The position numbers were made by a program, and so were the translations under genes. From Catellatospora coxensis (GTDB lineage: Bacteria; Actinomycetota; Actinomycetes; Mycobacteriales; Micromonosporaceae): a stretch of 64,000 nt of DNA. Numbering within the stretch: position 1 is the stretch's first letter; every line of letters starts with the position of its first letter. The stretch lies in the NCBI RefSeq assembly GCF_016862635.1, contig NZ_BONI01000049.1:1-64000 (forward strand), written 5' to 3'. This document shows, piece after piece, positions 40,170 through 48,901 of this stretch. The notes beneath the pieces are model-generated. The model was not told the DNA's origin. It worked only from the letters and a program-made list of their open reading frames with translations, and ran no database searches.

Positions 40170-41275
40170 GCCCGGCTCCCCTTCAGACTCCCGATGCCCA
40201 GCGACGCGTCGCCCGGCTCCGCCTCTTCCGCCGTCGTGCCGCGCGTGACGGCCAGCGCGCCCGGCACACCCAGCGGCCCGAGTTCCACCGGCGGCGCTTT
40301 CGCCGACGTGTCCGCCACGGGTGCCGCACCGGCTCCGGCCGAGGCGGACGGCGGCAGGTCGTCGAGCAGGTCCGCCGACGGCACGAAGAACAGGCTGCCC
40401 GTCACGGCGGTCGAGAAGTCCAGGATGCGGTCGGTGGTTCCGGGCGGGTCGCCGAGGAACATGTTGCGCAGCATCTGCTCGGTGACCTCGGGCGTGCCCG
40501 CGTACCCGATGAAGTAGGTGCCGAACTCGCCCGCGCCGGGCGAGCCGAACGGCATGTTGTCCCGCACGATCTTGCGCTCGGTGCCGTCGGGGTCGGTGAT
40601 CGTGTTCAGGGTCAGGTGCGAGTCGGCCGGTTTGTCCTCGTCGGGGAACTCGATGTCGTCGAGCTTGGTGCGGCCGATGACCCGCTCCTGCTCGGCGACC
40701 GAGATCGCGTTCCAGGCGGCCATGTCGTGCAGGTACTTCTGCACGATGACGTAGCTGCCGCCGGTGAACGCCGGATCCTCGTCGCCGATCAGGGCGGCCC
40801 TGGCGGCGGCTAGGCCGGTCGGGTTCTCCGTGCCGTCGACGAAGCCGAGCAGGTCCCGCTCGTCGAAGTACTTGAAGCCGTGCGTCTCGTCGGCGACGTC
40901 GACCCGGCCGTCCAGCCGGGCCATGAACTGCTTGGCCAGCTCGAAGCACAGGTCCATGCGCCGGGCCCGCAGGTGGAACAGCAGGTCGCCCGGGGTGGCG
41001 ACGGCGACGTGGCGCGGGCCGGTGAGCTCCTGGAACGGGTGCAGGCCCGCCGGCCGCGGGCCGCTGAACAGCCGGTCCCACAGCAGCGAGCCGATGCCGA
41101 CCACGCACTGCAGCTGCCCGTCCGGCACCCGGAACCCGACTGCCCGGGCCAGGCTCGCGGCATCGCCGAGCAGGTCGCGGACGTCGTCCTCGGCGCCCTC
41201 GCGTACGGTGACGACCAGGAACACGGCGGCCTCGGTGATGCCCGTCAGCACCGGCTGCGACTCGACACTGCCCAC
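40166..41275 (-). CDS. DyP-type heme peroxidase with encapsulin cargo-loading peptide
   Basis: A 369-residue dye-decolourising peroxidase. The GxxDG motif is GFVDGTENP, the proximal heme His is in ADSHLTLNT, and the distal Arg in IVRDNMPFGS. After the catalytic domain (to about 310) comes an Ala/Pro/Thr-rich linker and then the targeting peptide GDASLGIGSLKGS at the extreme C-terminus, which matches the known Family 1 loading motif. The product oxidises substrates with H2O2 inside the encapsulin. GTG at 41275 has GGGAGG upstream. Confidence 0.95.
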   Translation of the reverse strand: MGSVESQPVLTGITEAAVFLVVTVREGAEDDVRDLLGDAASLARAVGFRVPDGQLQCVVGIGSLLWDRLFSGPRPAGLHPFQELTGPRHVAVATPGDLLFHLRARRMDLCFELAKQFMARLDGRVDVADETHGFKYFDERDLLGFVDGTENPTGLAAARAALIGDEDPAFTGGSYVIVQKYLHDMAAWNAISVAEQERVIGRTKLDDIEFPDEDKPADSHLTLNTITDPDGTERKIVRDNMPFGSPGAGEFGTYFIGYAGTPEVTEQMLRNMFLGDPPGTTDRILDFSTAVTGSLFFVPSADLLDDLPPSASAGAGAAPVADTSAKAPPVELGPLGVPGALAVTRGTTAEEAEPGDASLGIGSLKGSRA

Positions 41276-41450
41276 AGGACCTCCCGATCAGGACAGTCAG
41301 GCGACGGGTCCGCGTTCACGCCACCGGTCGAGCACCATCGCGTGGCAGGTGACGGCCCCTCCCGGATCGTGTCACGTCGCGTCCGGCCGTACCCCCGGAA
41401 TGCGGGCCCCGGCCGATTCCCCGCTTCTTCTCAAGCCGGTGAACGTCCCG

Positions 41451-41474
41451 TAAACTCGGCGCGGGAGCGCTCCC
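41451..41474 (+). promoter_or_regulatory. CebR-type operator at the start site of the GH3 gene
   Basis: TAAACT (41451-41456) is a -10 box. The perfect palindrome GGGAGCGCTCCC (41463-41474) begins 7 nt later, at the expected +1. It matches the core of the CebR box (TGGGAGCGCTCCCA) known to control cellobiose-responsive genes in Streptomyces. The -35 is poor. Confidence 0.75.
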
Positions 41475-41572
41475 AACGGCGAGACCGGGCACCGCCGAGC
41501 GCTTTCGTGACGGTGGGACCGGTCCCTGCCCTGTCCCGCCCCGTCGCCACCTCTCCAGACGGGAAAAGGATC

Positions 41573-44011
41573 ATGAGATTCCTGCGCCTCGCCGTGCCGG
41601 CGGTCCTGGTGGCCGCCACCCTCGCGGCGGCCCCGCCCGCGGCCGCCGCCGACCTCCCCTACCAGGACCCCGCCCTGCCCGTGGCCACCCGCGTCGCCGA
41701 CCTGCTGTCCCGGATGACGCTCGACGAGAAGCTCGGCCAGATGACCCAGGCCGAGCGGGCCTCGGTCACCGGCGGCGACATCACGCAGTACCGGCTCGGC
41801 TCGGTGCTGTCCGGCGGCGGCTCCGCCCCCGCGTCGAACAACCCCACCTCGTGGGCGGACCTGACCGACGGCTTCCAGAACGCCGCGTCGGCCACACCCC
41901 TGAAGATCCCCCTGCTGTACGGCGCGGACGCCGTGCACGGCCACAACAACGTCGTCGGCGCGACGATCTTCCCGCACAACATCGGCCTCGGCGCGACCCG
42001 CGACCCGGCCCTGGTCCAGAACATCGGCCGGGCGGTCGCCGAGGAGGTCACCGCCACCGGCGTCGACTGGGACTTCGCCCCGTGCCTGTGCGTGGCCCGC
42101 AACGACCGCTGGGGCCGCACCTACGAGTCCTTCGGCGAGAAACCCGACCTGGTGAGCTCGATGGCCACCATCGTCACCGGCCTGCAGGGCGCCACCCTGG
42201 GCGGCCCGGCGTCCGTGCTGGCCACCGCCAAGCACTACCTGGGTGACGGCGGCACCACCAACGGCACCGACCAGGGCAACACCCAGCTGTCCGAAGCGGA
42301 GCTGCGCGCGATCCACCTGCCGCCCTTCCAGGCCGCGATCCAGCGCGGCGTCGGCTCCGTCATGATCTCCTACAGCAGCTGGAACGGGTCCAAGCTGCAC
42401 GGCAACCAGTTCCTCATCACCACCGTGCTCAAGGGCGAGCTGGGTTTCTCCGGGATCGTCGTGTCCGACTGGAACGGCATCGACCAGATCGACGGCGCGA
42501 CCGGCATGAGCGCCACCGACGTGCGCAGCGCCGTCAACGCCGGCATCGACATGGTCATGGTGCCGACCGCCTGGAAGAGCTTCCTCGACCTGCTCCGCGC
42601 CGAGGTGAACGCGGGCCGGGTCAGCACCTCCCGGATCGACGACGCGGTGCGCCGCATCCTGGCCAAGAAGTTCGAGCTGGGCCTGTTCGAGCGGCCGCTG
42701 GCCGACCGCTCCTACCTGTCCACGTTCGGCGGCACGGCGCACCGCGCCCTGGCCCGCCAGGCGGTCGCCAAGTCGCAGGTCGTGCTGAAGAACAGCGGCA
42801 ACGTGCTGCCGATCCCGGCCACCGGCGGCAAGGTCTTCGTCGCGGGCCGGCACGCCGACGACATCGGCCTGCAGAGCGGCGGCTGGACCGTCTCCTGGCA
42901 GGGCGCGTCCGGCAACACCACCCCCGGCACCACGATCCTGCAGGGCATCCGCGACACCGTCGGGTCCGGCACGACCGTCACCTACAGCAGCAACGGCGGC
43001 GGCATCGACAGCTCGTACCGCGTGGCGATCGCGGTCGTCGGCGAGCAGCCGTACGCCGAGGGCCAGGGCGACCGCCCCAGCGGCATGGGCCTGGACAGCA
43101 CCGACCTCAACACCCTCACCACGCTGCGCAACTCCGGCGTGCCCGTGGTGGTCGTGCTGGTCTCCGGCCGCCCGCTCGACGTCGCGGCCCAGCTGCCGAA
43201 CTGGAACGCCCTGGTCGCGGCCTGGCTGCCCGGCACCGAGGGGCAGGGCGTCGCCGACGTGCTGTTCGGGGCCGTCCCGCCGACCGGCAAGCTGCCGGTG
43301 ACCTGGATGAGCAGCGCGAGCCAGCAGCCGATCAACGACGGCGACGGCAAGACCCCGCTGTTCGCGTACGGCTTCGGCCTGACCTACGGCGGCACCCCGG
43401 TCGACACCACCCCGCCGTCCACCCCCGGCACCCCGACCGCGTCCAGCGTCACCGCCTCCGGCGCCACCCTGTCCTGGACGGCGTCCACCGACAACGTCGC
43501 CGTCACCGGGTACGACGTGGTCCGGGTCCAGGGCTCGACGGAGACCGTCGTGTCCTCGCCGACCACCAGCACCGCCGCCCTGACCGGCCTGACCGCCTCG
43601 ACCGCCTACACGTTCGCGGTGTACGCCAAGGACGCCGCGGGCAACCGCTCGACCCGATCCGGCACCCTCACCGTCACCACGACCGGCGGCGGCACCGGCG
43701 CGAGCTGCCGGGTCACCTGGACCCCGAACAGCTGGGGCAACGGCTTCACGGCCGACGTCACCATCCTCAACACCGGGTCCACCACCATCAACGGCTGGAC
43801 CCTGACCTGGACCTTCACCGGCGGCCAGCAGGTCACCAGCGCCTGGAACGCCACCGTCACCCAGTCCGGCGCCACCGTCACGGCCCGCGACGCCGGCTGG
43901 AACGCCGCCATCGCCCCCAGCGCCACCGCCCAGTTCGGCCTCCAGGGCACCCACCCCGGCAGCAACCCCACCCCCACCACCTTCACCCTCAACACCACCC
44001 CCTGCACCTGA
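41573..44011 (+). CDS. Secreted GH3 beta-glucosidase with FN3 and CBM2 modules
   Basis: An 812-residue exported enzyme. Signal peptide about 1-26; GH3 N-terminal barrel (about 30-370) with KHYLGDGGT and the nucleophile Asp in VVSDWNGID near residue 298; GH3 C-terminal domain to about 600; fibronectin III (about 610-690); C-terminal family 2 carbohydrate-binding module (about 710-812, CRVTWTPNSWGNGFTADVTI with Trp residues). It likely hydrolyses cellodextrins at the surface of cellulose. The CebR-type palindrome at the predicted start site suggests cellobiose induction. It is divergent from the DyP peroxidase gene. Confidence 0.92.
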   Translation: MRFLRLAVPAVLVAATLAAAPPAAAADLPYQDPALPVATRVADLLSRMTLDEKLGQMTQAERASVTGGDITQYRLGSVLSGGGSAPASNNPTSWADLTDGFQNAASATPLKIPLLYGADAVHGHNNVVGATIFPHNIGLGATRDPALVQNIGRAVAEEVTATGVDWDFAPCLCVARNDRWGRTYESFGEKPDLVSSMATIVTGLQGATLGGPASVLATAKHYLGDGGTTNGTDQGNTQLSEAELRAIHLPPFQAAIQRGVGSVMISYSSWNGSKLHGNQFLITTVLKGELGFSGIVVSDWNGIDQIDGATGMSATDVRSAVNAGIDMVMVPTAWKSFLDLLRAEVNAGRVSTSRIDDAVRRILAKKFELGLFERPLADRSYLSTFGGTAHRALARQAVAKSQVVLKNSGNVLPIPATGGKVFVAGRHADDIGLQSGGWTVSWQGASGNTTPGTTILQGIRDTVGSGTTVTYSSNGGGIDSSYRVAIAVVGEQPYAEGQGDRPSGMGLDSTDLNTLTTLRNSGVPVVVVLVSGRPLDVAAQLPNWNALVAAWLPGTEGQGVADVLFGAVPPTGKLPVTWMSSASQQPINDGDGKTPLFAYGFGLTYGGTPVDTTPPSTPGTPTASSVTASGATLSWTASTDNVAVTGYDVVRVQGSTETVVSSPTTSTAALTGLTASTAYTFAVYAKDAAGNRSTRSGTLTVTTTGGGTGASCRVTWTPNSWGNGFTADVTILNTGSTTINGWTLTWTFTGGQQVTSAWNATVTQSGATVTARDAGWNAAIAPSATAQFGLQGTHPGSNPTPTTFTLNTTPCT

Positions 44012-44016
44012 GGAAA

Positions 44017-44067
44017 GGAAGGGCACCTTCACATCGCTCCGCGATGTAGAAGGTGCCCTTCCCAACC
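44017..44067. repeat. REP family A, copy 4 (inverted, hairpin configuration)
   Basis: GGAAGGGCACCTTC-ACATCGC (44017-44037), loop TCC, then GCGATGT-A-GAAGGTGCCCTTCC (44041-44062) gives a nearly perfect 21-bp hairpin with one bulged A. It follows the GH3 stop by 5 nt. Its inner stem differs from copy 5 by a compensatory base-pair change. Confidence 0.93.
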
Positions 44068-44137
44068 AAATAAGCCTGTGGCGTGCGGGGATGTGCGCCC
44101 GGCGGCGCGTTGGGCGGGTCGGCCGCTCGCGCCGGGT

Positions 44138-44674
44138 TCAGCTGGTCAGCGGCTCGTACACGTCGCCGCGGTCGCTGACCGGCAGGTAGCGCTCGTCGGC
44201 CGCCGCGGCGTGCAGGCCCGCCAGCAGGCCGGCCGCCTCGGGCAGGCCCAGGGCGTCGCGCAGCCGAGCCCGGTCGTCGTCCAGCTCGGGCCAGTCCTCG
44301 CGGATCTCGTCGTCGGCGAACGCGAGCCACTCGCGCAGCGCCGCTCCGTCGCCGTACGGCATCGAGGTGGCGTCGTGCAGGCTGGGCAGCCCGACCACCA
44401 GCGCCAGCGCCGTACGCAGGTCCGCCGCGATCAGCCCGCCCTCGCCCTCGGAGCCCGCGTAGACCACCGGCCGGTTGTCCGCCGGTGCCCCGGCCAGTAG
44501 AAACGCGCCCCCGGACGCGTCCCCGGCGATCATCTCCAGCGCGCCGCCGTCCGCCAGCCGCACCGCTTCGACGGGCCCGTTCTCTGCCCGCCGAAGATCG
44601 AAGTCGAAGCGGGCGAGCAGCTCGGCGAGCCACTGCTCGTCCTGTATCTGCCGCAGCAGGTCCTCATCACGCAT
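44138..44674 (-). CDS. Unrecognised acidic protein, SUKH/immunity-like in style
   Basis: A 178-residue soluble acidic protein starting MRDEDLLRQIQDEQWLAELLARFDFDLRR. Mid-sequence GALEMIAGDASGGAFLLAG and VVYAGSEGEGGLIAADLRTALALVVGLP resemble SMI1/KNR4-like (SUKH) proteins, a weak impression only. ATG at 44674 lies 7 nt after TACGGT (44687-44682, minus strand) without a Shine-Dalgarno, so the transcript should be leaderless. It lies downstream of two small membrane-protein genes on the same strand but probably has its own promoter. Confidence 0.6.
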   Translation of the reverse strand: MRDEDLLRQIQDEQWLAELLARFDFDLRRAENGPVEAVRLADGGALEMIAGDASGGAFLLAGAPADNRPVVYAGSEGEGGLIAADLRTALALVVGLPSLHDATSMPYGDGAALREWLAFADDEIREDWPELDDDRARLRDALGLPEAAGLLAGLHAAAADERYLPVSDRGDVYEPLTS

Positions 44675-44789
44675 GCGAGGCACCGTACCGGCGACCTCCG
44701 TCAGTCCCCGTCCACGCGGTTTCGGCGGGGCGCGGCGGGCGCGGGCACGGCGACTTCCGCCGGGGACCCGACGGGAGCATTCCGCCGTC

Positions 44790-45068
44790 TCAACCCGGCC
44801 GGTCACCGGCGGCCGGGTGGGTGTCCTGCGCGAGGGCCAGCGTGAGCATCCGGCGCAGCCCGACGATCGCCGCGGCGGCCAGGATCGCCGTCCAGGTCGT
44901 GGCCACCGACAGGGTGAGCAGTCCCGCCGCCAGCCAGAAGTCCAGCGCCACCGACAGGGCCAGCCGGCCGGATCGGCTCCGCGCGAACATCAGCGCCCCG
45001 GCGACGAAACCCGCCGCCACGCAGAGCTGCGCCGCGCCGCGTACCACCTCGTCGGGCAGCAGGGTCAC
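44790..45068 (-). CDS. Small three-TM membrane protein
   Basis: A 92-residue hydrophobic protein with three predicted TM helices (GAAQLCVAAGFVAGALMFA, LALSVALDFWLAAGLLTLSV, AILAAAAIVGLRRML). GTG at 45068 overlaps the stop of the DUF1622 gene (GTGA), so the two are translationally coupled. DUF1622 genes are often paired with such a protein. The function is unknown. Confidence 0.65.
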   Translation of the reverse strand: MTLLPDEVVRGAAQLCVAAGFVAGALMFARSRSGRLALSVALDFWLAAGLLTLSVATTWTAILAAAAIVGLRRMLTLALAQDTHPAAGDRPG

Positions 45069-45463
45069 GGCGTGCCCCGGGCCGGACCGGGCGCGGTGAC
45101 GTCGACGCGTCCGCTCAGCTCGGCGCGGGCCTCCTGGATCTCCTTGGTGAGGAAGTAGTTCAGCGCGGTGCGGATCGTGGCGATCGCCGCGAGTTCGGCG
45201 ATCTCGCGCAGGGTGGGCGAGACCGCGGTGCGCAGGATGTCACCGGCGAGCTGGAACTCCAGGCCGAGGGTGAGGAAGCGGCCGAGCCCCAGCCGGATCG
45301 GTACGAAGTCGACGGTGTGCCGCCCGCGGATCGCCGCGCCGACGAACTGCACGAACGCGACGCTCGCGCCGATGAAGATGACCACGGCGCCGGCGGCCTC
45401 GACCAGCATGAGGAGCAGATCGACCAGGTTGGCCAGCGCGGCCTGGCCCCACGGGTGCTCCAT
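45065..45463 (-). CDS. DUF1622 family membrane protein
   Basis: A 132-residue protein matching DUF1622: an N-terminal TM (LVDLLLMLVEAAGAVVIFIGASVAF), VPIRLGLGRFLTLGLEFQLAGDILRTAVSPT in the middle, and IATIRTALNYFLTKEIQEA near the end. The family is of unknown function. It is the first gene of a two-gene unit with the small membrane protein that overlaps it. Confidence 0.85.
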   Translation of the reverse strand: MEHPWGQAALANLVDLLLMLVEAAGAVVIFIGASVAFVQFVGAAIRGRHTVDFVPIRLGLGRFLTLGLEFQLAGDILRTAVSPTLREIAELAAIATIRTALNYFLTKEIQEARAELSGRVDVTAPGPARGTP

Positions 45464-45583
45464 CGACCGCCCCCACCGGTCCCTTGTGTGCCCTCACGCT
45501 ACGCCGCGCCCCGGAACCGGAACCCCGAAAACGGGACATCCACCGCACCGCTCCCGACCGTCACGGCCGGCCTTGATGGTCCG

Positions 45584-45991
45584 TCACACCGCGCGGGGCG
45601 GGAGGATCTGGATCGTCTCGGTGCCCTCGCGCAGGGCACGGCCGACGGTGCAGTGGTTCTCGTGCACCCGGTGGGCCACGGACTCGAAGACCTCGGCGGC
45701 CTTGTCGTCGCCCGGCGGCAGCTCGATCTCGTACGTCGCCGTGATCGGCCCGAGCTTCGTCGGCGCGACCTTCTCGGCGTCGACGCGTACCGCCAGCTTG
45801 ACCAGCCGGTGCCCGCGCTTGGCGGTCAGCGGCTCGACGGTGACGATCTCGCAGCCGCCCAGGGCCACGAGCAGCAGCTCGACCGGCGAGAACACGCCGT
45901 CCTGATCGGAGCTGCCCACGGCGACCGAGGCCCCGCGCTCGTTGGTGGCGATGAAACCGTCGTCGGTGCGTTCGACCCTTACCGTTGCCAT
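45584..45991 (-). CDS. OsmC family protein
   Basis: A 135-residue OsmC/Ohr-fold protein: ERGASVAVGSSDQDGVFSPVELLLVALGGCEIVTVEPLTAKRGH carries the first reactive-Cys position (GGC), and HCTVGRAL the second (HENHC). These enzymes reduce organic hydroperoxides with a cysteine pair. TAGCAT on the minus strand lies 7 nt before ATG 45991, indicating a leaderless start; the upstream ATG at 46000 would fall inside that -10 box. Confidence 0.85.
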   Translation of the reverse strand: MATVRVERTDDGFIATNERGASVAVGSSDQDGVFSPVELLLVALGGCEIVTVEPLTAKRGHRLVKLAVRVDAEKVAPTKLGPITATYEIELPPGDDKAAEVFESVAHRVHENHCTVGRALREGTETIQILPPRAV

Positions 45992-46058
45992 GATCGCCAT
46001 GCTACCGGCGAGCCCGCGGCACCGGCGCGCTTGGCCGCGGCCGACTGGGCGCCGGGGT

Positions 46059-46634
46059 TCACTGGTAGATCTTGCGGCCTTCCGCGAGCATCGCGACGTA
46101 CTGGGCGATCCGCCTGGCCCGGGTCTCCGGCCGCTTCGCCTCCTGGACGCGGTGCAGGATCGCGTACCGGTTCTGCCGGTCGACGGTGGCGAAGAAGCGC
46201 TGCGCCTCGGGGTTCGCGGCGAGCGCTTCGGCGAGGTCGTCGGGGACCTCGGCCGTGCGCATGCCGTCGTAGGCGGCGTCCCAGCGCCCGTCGGCCTGTG
46301 CCCGCTCGATCTCGGCCAGGCCGCCGGGACGCATCCGGCCCGATGCGATCAAGGCCGCCGCCTTGTCGCGGTTGATCTTCGACCAGCGGCTGCGGGCCCG
46401 GCGCGGGGTGAACTTCTGCAGCCAGTACACGTCGTCGACGCCCGCTTTCGGCCCGTCGATCCAGCCGTGGCACAGCGCCACGTCGAGCGCCTGCGGGTAG
46501 TCCACCGACGGCACGCCGGAGGCCTTCTTCGCCAGTTTGAGCCACACGCCGGCGCTGTCGGCGGGCTGCGCGGCGAGCCACTGCTCGAAGGCGTCGGCGT
46601 CTACGAAGGTCAGCATCGGGGCGTCGGTGGCCAT
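46059..46634 (-). CDS. YdeI/OmpD-associated family protein
   Basis: A 191-residue protein with the family pattern: TFVDADAFEQWLAAQPADSAGVWLKLAKK, YPQALDVALCHGWIDGPK, FTPRRARSRWSKINRDKAAALIASGRM, and the C-terminal LHRVQEAKRPETRARRIAQYVAMLAEG. The family is uncharacterised, and related proteins have been linked to antimicrobial-peptide or stress tolerance. ATG at 46634 (MATDAPML) is chosen. Confidence 0.82.
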   Translation of the reverse strand: MATDAPMLTFVDADAFEQWLAAQPADSAGVWLKLAKKASGVPSVDYPQALDVALCHGWIDGPKAGVDDVYWLQKFTPRRARSRWSKINRDKAAALIASGRMRPGGLAEIERAQADGRWDAAYDGMRTAEVPDDLAEALAANPEAQRFFATVDRQNRYAILHRVQEAKRPETRARRIAQYVAMLAEGRKIYQ

Positions 46635-46739
46635 CGGGCCAGTCAAACACCCGGGTCCGACATTCGCCGCCGGGCGGCGCGGCCCGAGCGGTGGAGGCCA
46701 TCAGGTGTGAGGGGAGGGGCTGTGGGGTATAGCGACCCC

Positions 46740-47378
46740 ATGCTCAGCGAGATCAGTGCAGAGCTCCTGGAGACGATGAAGCGTGCGGCCAGCGTGCTGC
46801 GCCGCGCCGAGGTGCCCTTCGCACTGGCGGGCGGTTTCGCGGTCTACGCCCGCGGCGGCACCTCCAGCGAGCATGACGTGGACTTCGTCATCCGTGAGGA
46901 GGACGTCGAGCGGACCCTGCAGGCGTACGCCGAGGAGGGCTTCCGGACCGAGCGTCCCCCCGAGGACTGGCTGGTGAAGGTGTACGACGAGGACCGGCTG
47001 GTGGATCTGATCTTCCGGCCGGTGCAGCGTCAGGTGACCGAGGAGGTCCTGGCGGAGAGCTCGATCGTGCCGGTCGGCGCGCTGCACATTCCCGTGCTGT
47101 CGGCGACCATGCTGATGGAGCACAAGCTGCTGACCTTCTCCCAGCACCATTGCGACTACTCCCGGGCGCTGCCGCTGGCCCGCTCGCTGCGCGAGCAGAT
47201 CGACTGGGAGCAGGTACGCCGCGACACGGCCCACTCGGTGTACGCCGAGGCCTGCCTCTACCTGCTGAGCCTGCTGGAGATCATCCCGCCGGCGACCGAG
47301 GGCGGCGCGCACGAGCAGCACGAGCGACCCACGCAGGCCTCGGTGCCTGCCGGAGCGGACAGGACGGGGGCATGGTGA
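46740..47378 (+). CDS. Nucleotidyltransferase-fold protein
   Basis: A 212-residue protein with a minimal nucleotidyltransferase core: VPFALAGGFAVYARGGTSSEHDVDFVI (helix with GG and the DxD metal motif) and later LVDLIFRPV carrying a third acidic residue. Proteins of this type include AbiEii-like toxins and substrate-specific nucleotidyltransferases. No cognate antitoxin is visible upstream. ATG 46740 lies 6 nt after TATAGC and lacks a Shine-Dalgarno. The Gln/His/Glu-rich tail overlaps the BON gene. Confidence 0.72.
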   Translation: MLSEISAELLETMKRAASVLRRAEVPFALAGGFAVYARGGTSSEHDVDFVIREEDVERTLQAYAEEGFRTERPPEDWLVKVYDEDRLVDLIFRPVQRQVTEEVLAESSIVPVGALHIPVLSATMLMEHKLLTFSQHHCDYSRALPLARSLREQIDWEQVRRDTAHSVYAEACLYLLSLLEIIPPATEGGAHEQHERPTQASVPAGADRTGAW

Positions 47379-47635
47379 GCGAGCCCAGAGTGGTCGACGA
47401 GTACGCCGACGCCGAGGTGCACCGCATGCTGACCGAGGACGGCACGATCTGCGAGCAGGGCATCGAGGTGATCCGCCGGGACGGGGCGGTGCTGCTGCGC
47501 GGCCAGGTCGAGACGGCTCACCGGCGCGACGCGATCGGGGAGCGGGTGGCGGCTATGTTCCCGGACAAGCACGTGTGCAACGACATCGTGGTGACGGCGG
47601 TCGCCGAACCCGCCGAGCCCGAGGTGATCACGTGA
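47372..47635 (+). CDS. BON domain protein
   Basis: An 87-residue protein that is essentially one BON domain: DAEVHRMLTEDGTICEQGIEVIRRDGAVLLRGQVETAHRRDAIGERVAAMFPDKHVCNDIVV. BON domains bind phospholipids or membranes and occur in stress proteins. The gene overlaps its neighbours at both ends (7 nt with the nucleotidyltransferase, 4 nt with the phosphoesterase), forming a tight three-gene unit. Confidence 0.82.
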   Translation: MVSEPRVVDEYADAEVHRMLTEDGTICEQGIEVIRRDGAVLLRGQVETAHRRDAIGERVAAMFPDKHVCNDIVVTAVAEPAEPEVIT

Positions 47636-48414
47636 TCCGGGTGGCGGCGGTCGGCGACGTGCACATGGACGTGGACGTGCTCGGCCGGTACCGCCCGTCC
47701 CTGGAGCAGCTCGGCGAGCGCGCCGACGTCCTGCTGCTGGCCGGCGACCTGACCCGGCACGGCACCGTCAACGAGGCCGAGTGCGTGGCCCGCGAGTTCG
47801 GCGACCTGCCGGTGCCGGTCGTGGCGGTGCTCGGCAACCACGACTACCACAGCGACCAGCAGCGCGAGGTCACCAAGGTGCTGGCCGCGGCCGGCATCAC
47901 CGTGCTGGAGGGCGACGGCATCACGATCAGCTGCCGCGACATGAAGTTCGGCGTGGCCGGGATCAAGGGCTTCGGCGGCGGTTTCGCGGGGCGCTGCGCG
48001 TCCATGTTCGGCGAGCAGGAGATCAAGGATTTCGTGCGTACGACCGAGCGCGCCGCGACCCGCCTGCAGGCAGCCCTGCTGGCGCTGGACGCCGACGTGC
48101 TGGTCGCGCTGACGCACTACGCGCCGGTGCCGGACACGCTGCTCGGCGAGCCGCTGGAGATCTACCCGTTCCTCGGCTCGTACCTGCTGGGCCAGGCGAT
48201 CGACTCGGCCCCCACCTCGCTGGCCGTGCACGGGCACGCGCACGCGGGGGTGGAGCGCGGGGTGACCCCGGGCGGGGTGCGCGTGCGCAACGTGGCGCAC
48301 CCGGTGATCCGTCAGGCCTACAGCGTCTATCAGCTCGATGCGGCCCCACCGGCCCGAACGCCCGTTTCGCAGGGCGCGGGCCGGGGTATCGACTCGTTGT
48401 CGCACGACGTCTGA
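47632..48414 (+). CDS. Calcineurin-like metallophosphoesterase
   Basis: A 260-residue enzyme with all the family metal motifs: GDVHMD, GDLTRHG, GNHDYH, THYAPV and HGHAHAG. It hydrolyses phosphate mono- or diesters; the substrate is unknown. GTG at 47632 overlaps the stop of the BON gene. A cytoplasmic location is predicted (no signal peptide). Confidence 0.92.
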   Translation: MIRVAAVGDVHMDVDVLGRYRPSLEQLGERADVLLLAGDLTRHGTVNEAECVAREFGDLPVPVVAVLGNHDYHSDQQREVTKVLAAAGITVLEGDGITISCRDMKFGVAGIKGFGGGFAGRCASMFGEQEIKDFVRTTERAATRLQAALLALDADVLVALTHYAPVPDTLLGEPLEIYPFLGSYLLGQAIDSAPTSLAVHGHAHAGVERGVTPGGVRVRNVAHPVIRQAYSVYQLDAAPPARTPVSQGAGRGIDSLSHDV

Positions 48415-48426
48415 CGTCAGGAGATC

Positions 48427-48795
48427 ATGATGTTCCTCCGTACCCGGAACAACGACAGTGTCGCCTCGGCCACCTGGAACGAGTTCCTGCACGGGCTGGG
48501 CAGCACCCGTGACGTGGCAGCCGAACGGGCGAAGGAGAAGGCGGGGAGCATGCGCAGCACGCTGTCCGACACCGGCTCCGAGGCGCGGCACCGGGCCTCG
48601 CTGGCCCTCGATGCGCTCGCGGGCCGGCCGGCTCCGATGCGCTGGGGATGGGTGGTGGCGGCCGCCGGGATCGGCGCGCTGGCCGGCTTCGCGGTCGCGG
48701 AGCTGCTGCGCGGGCACCCGGTGGACGAGGCGGTCGCCTCGCTGCGCCGCCAGCTCAGCCACAGCAAGGAGCAGGCCGAGGAGTACGTCGGCTGA
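48427..48795 (+). CDS. Hypothetical single-TM protein
   Basis: A 121-122 residue protein with a charged helical N-terminal half (RTRNNDSVASATWNEFLHGLGSTRDVAAERAKEKAGSM), one TM helix (WGWVVAAAGIGALAGFAVAELL) and a short charged tail. AGGAG lies upstream of tandem ATG codons (48427, 48430); spacing favours 48430. It may belong to the CsbD/YtxH-like stress-protein types, a weak guess. It closely follows the phosphoesterase gene. Confidence 0.6.
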   Translation: MMFLRTRNNDSVASATWNEFLHGLGSTRDVAAERAKEKAGSMRSTLSDTGSEARHRASLALDALAGRPAPMRWGWVVAAAGIGALAGFAVAELLRGHPVDEAVASLRRQLSHSKEQAEEYVG

Positions 48796-48901
48796 CACGC
48801 CGAACCGCCGGAACCCGGGCGGGCGCGGCGGGGCCGGTGCTAACTTGCACTCGCCCCCCGTGCCCGCCTCAGCGTTTCCGCAAGCCTTCCGGGGGTCCGC
48901 G

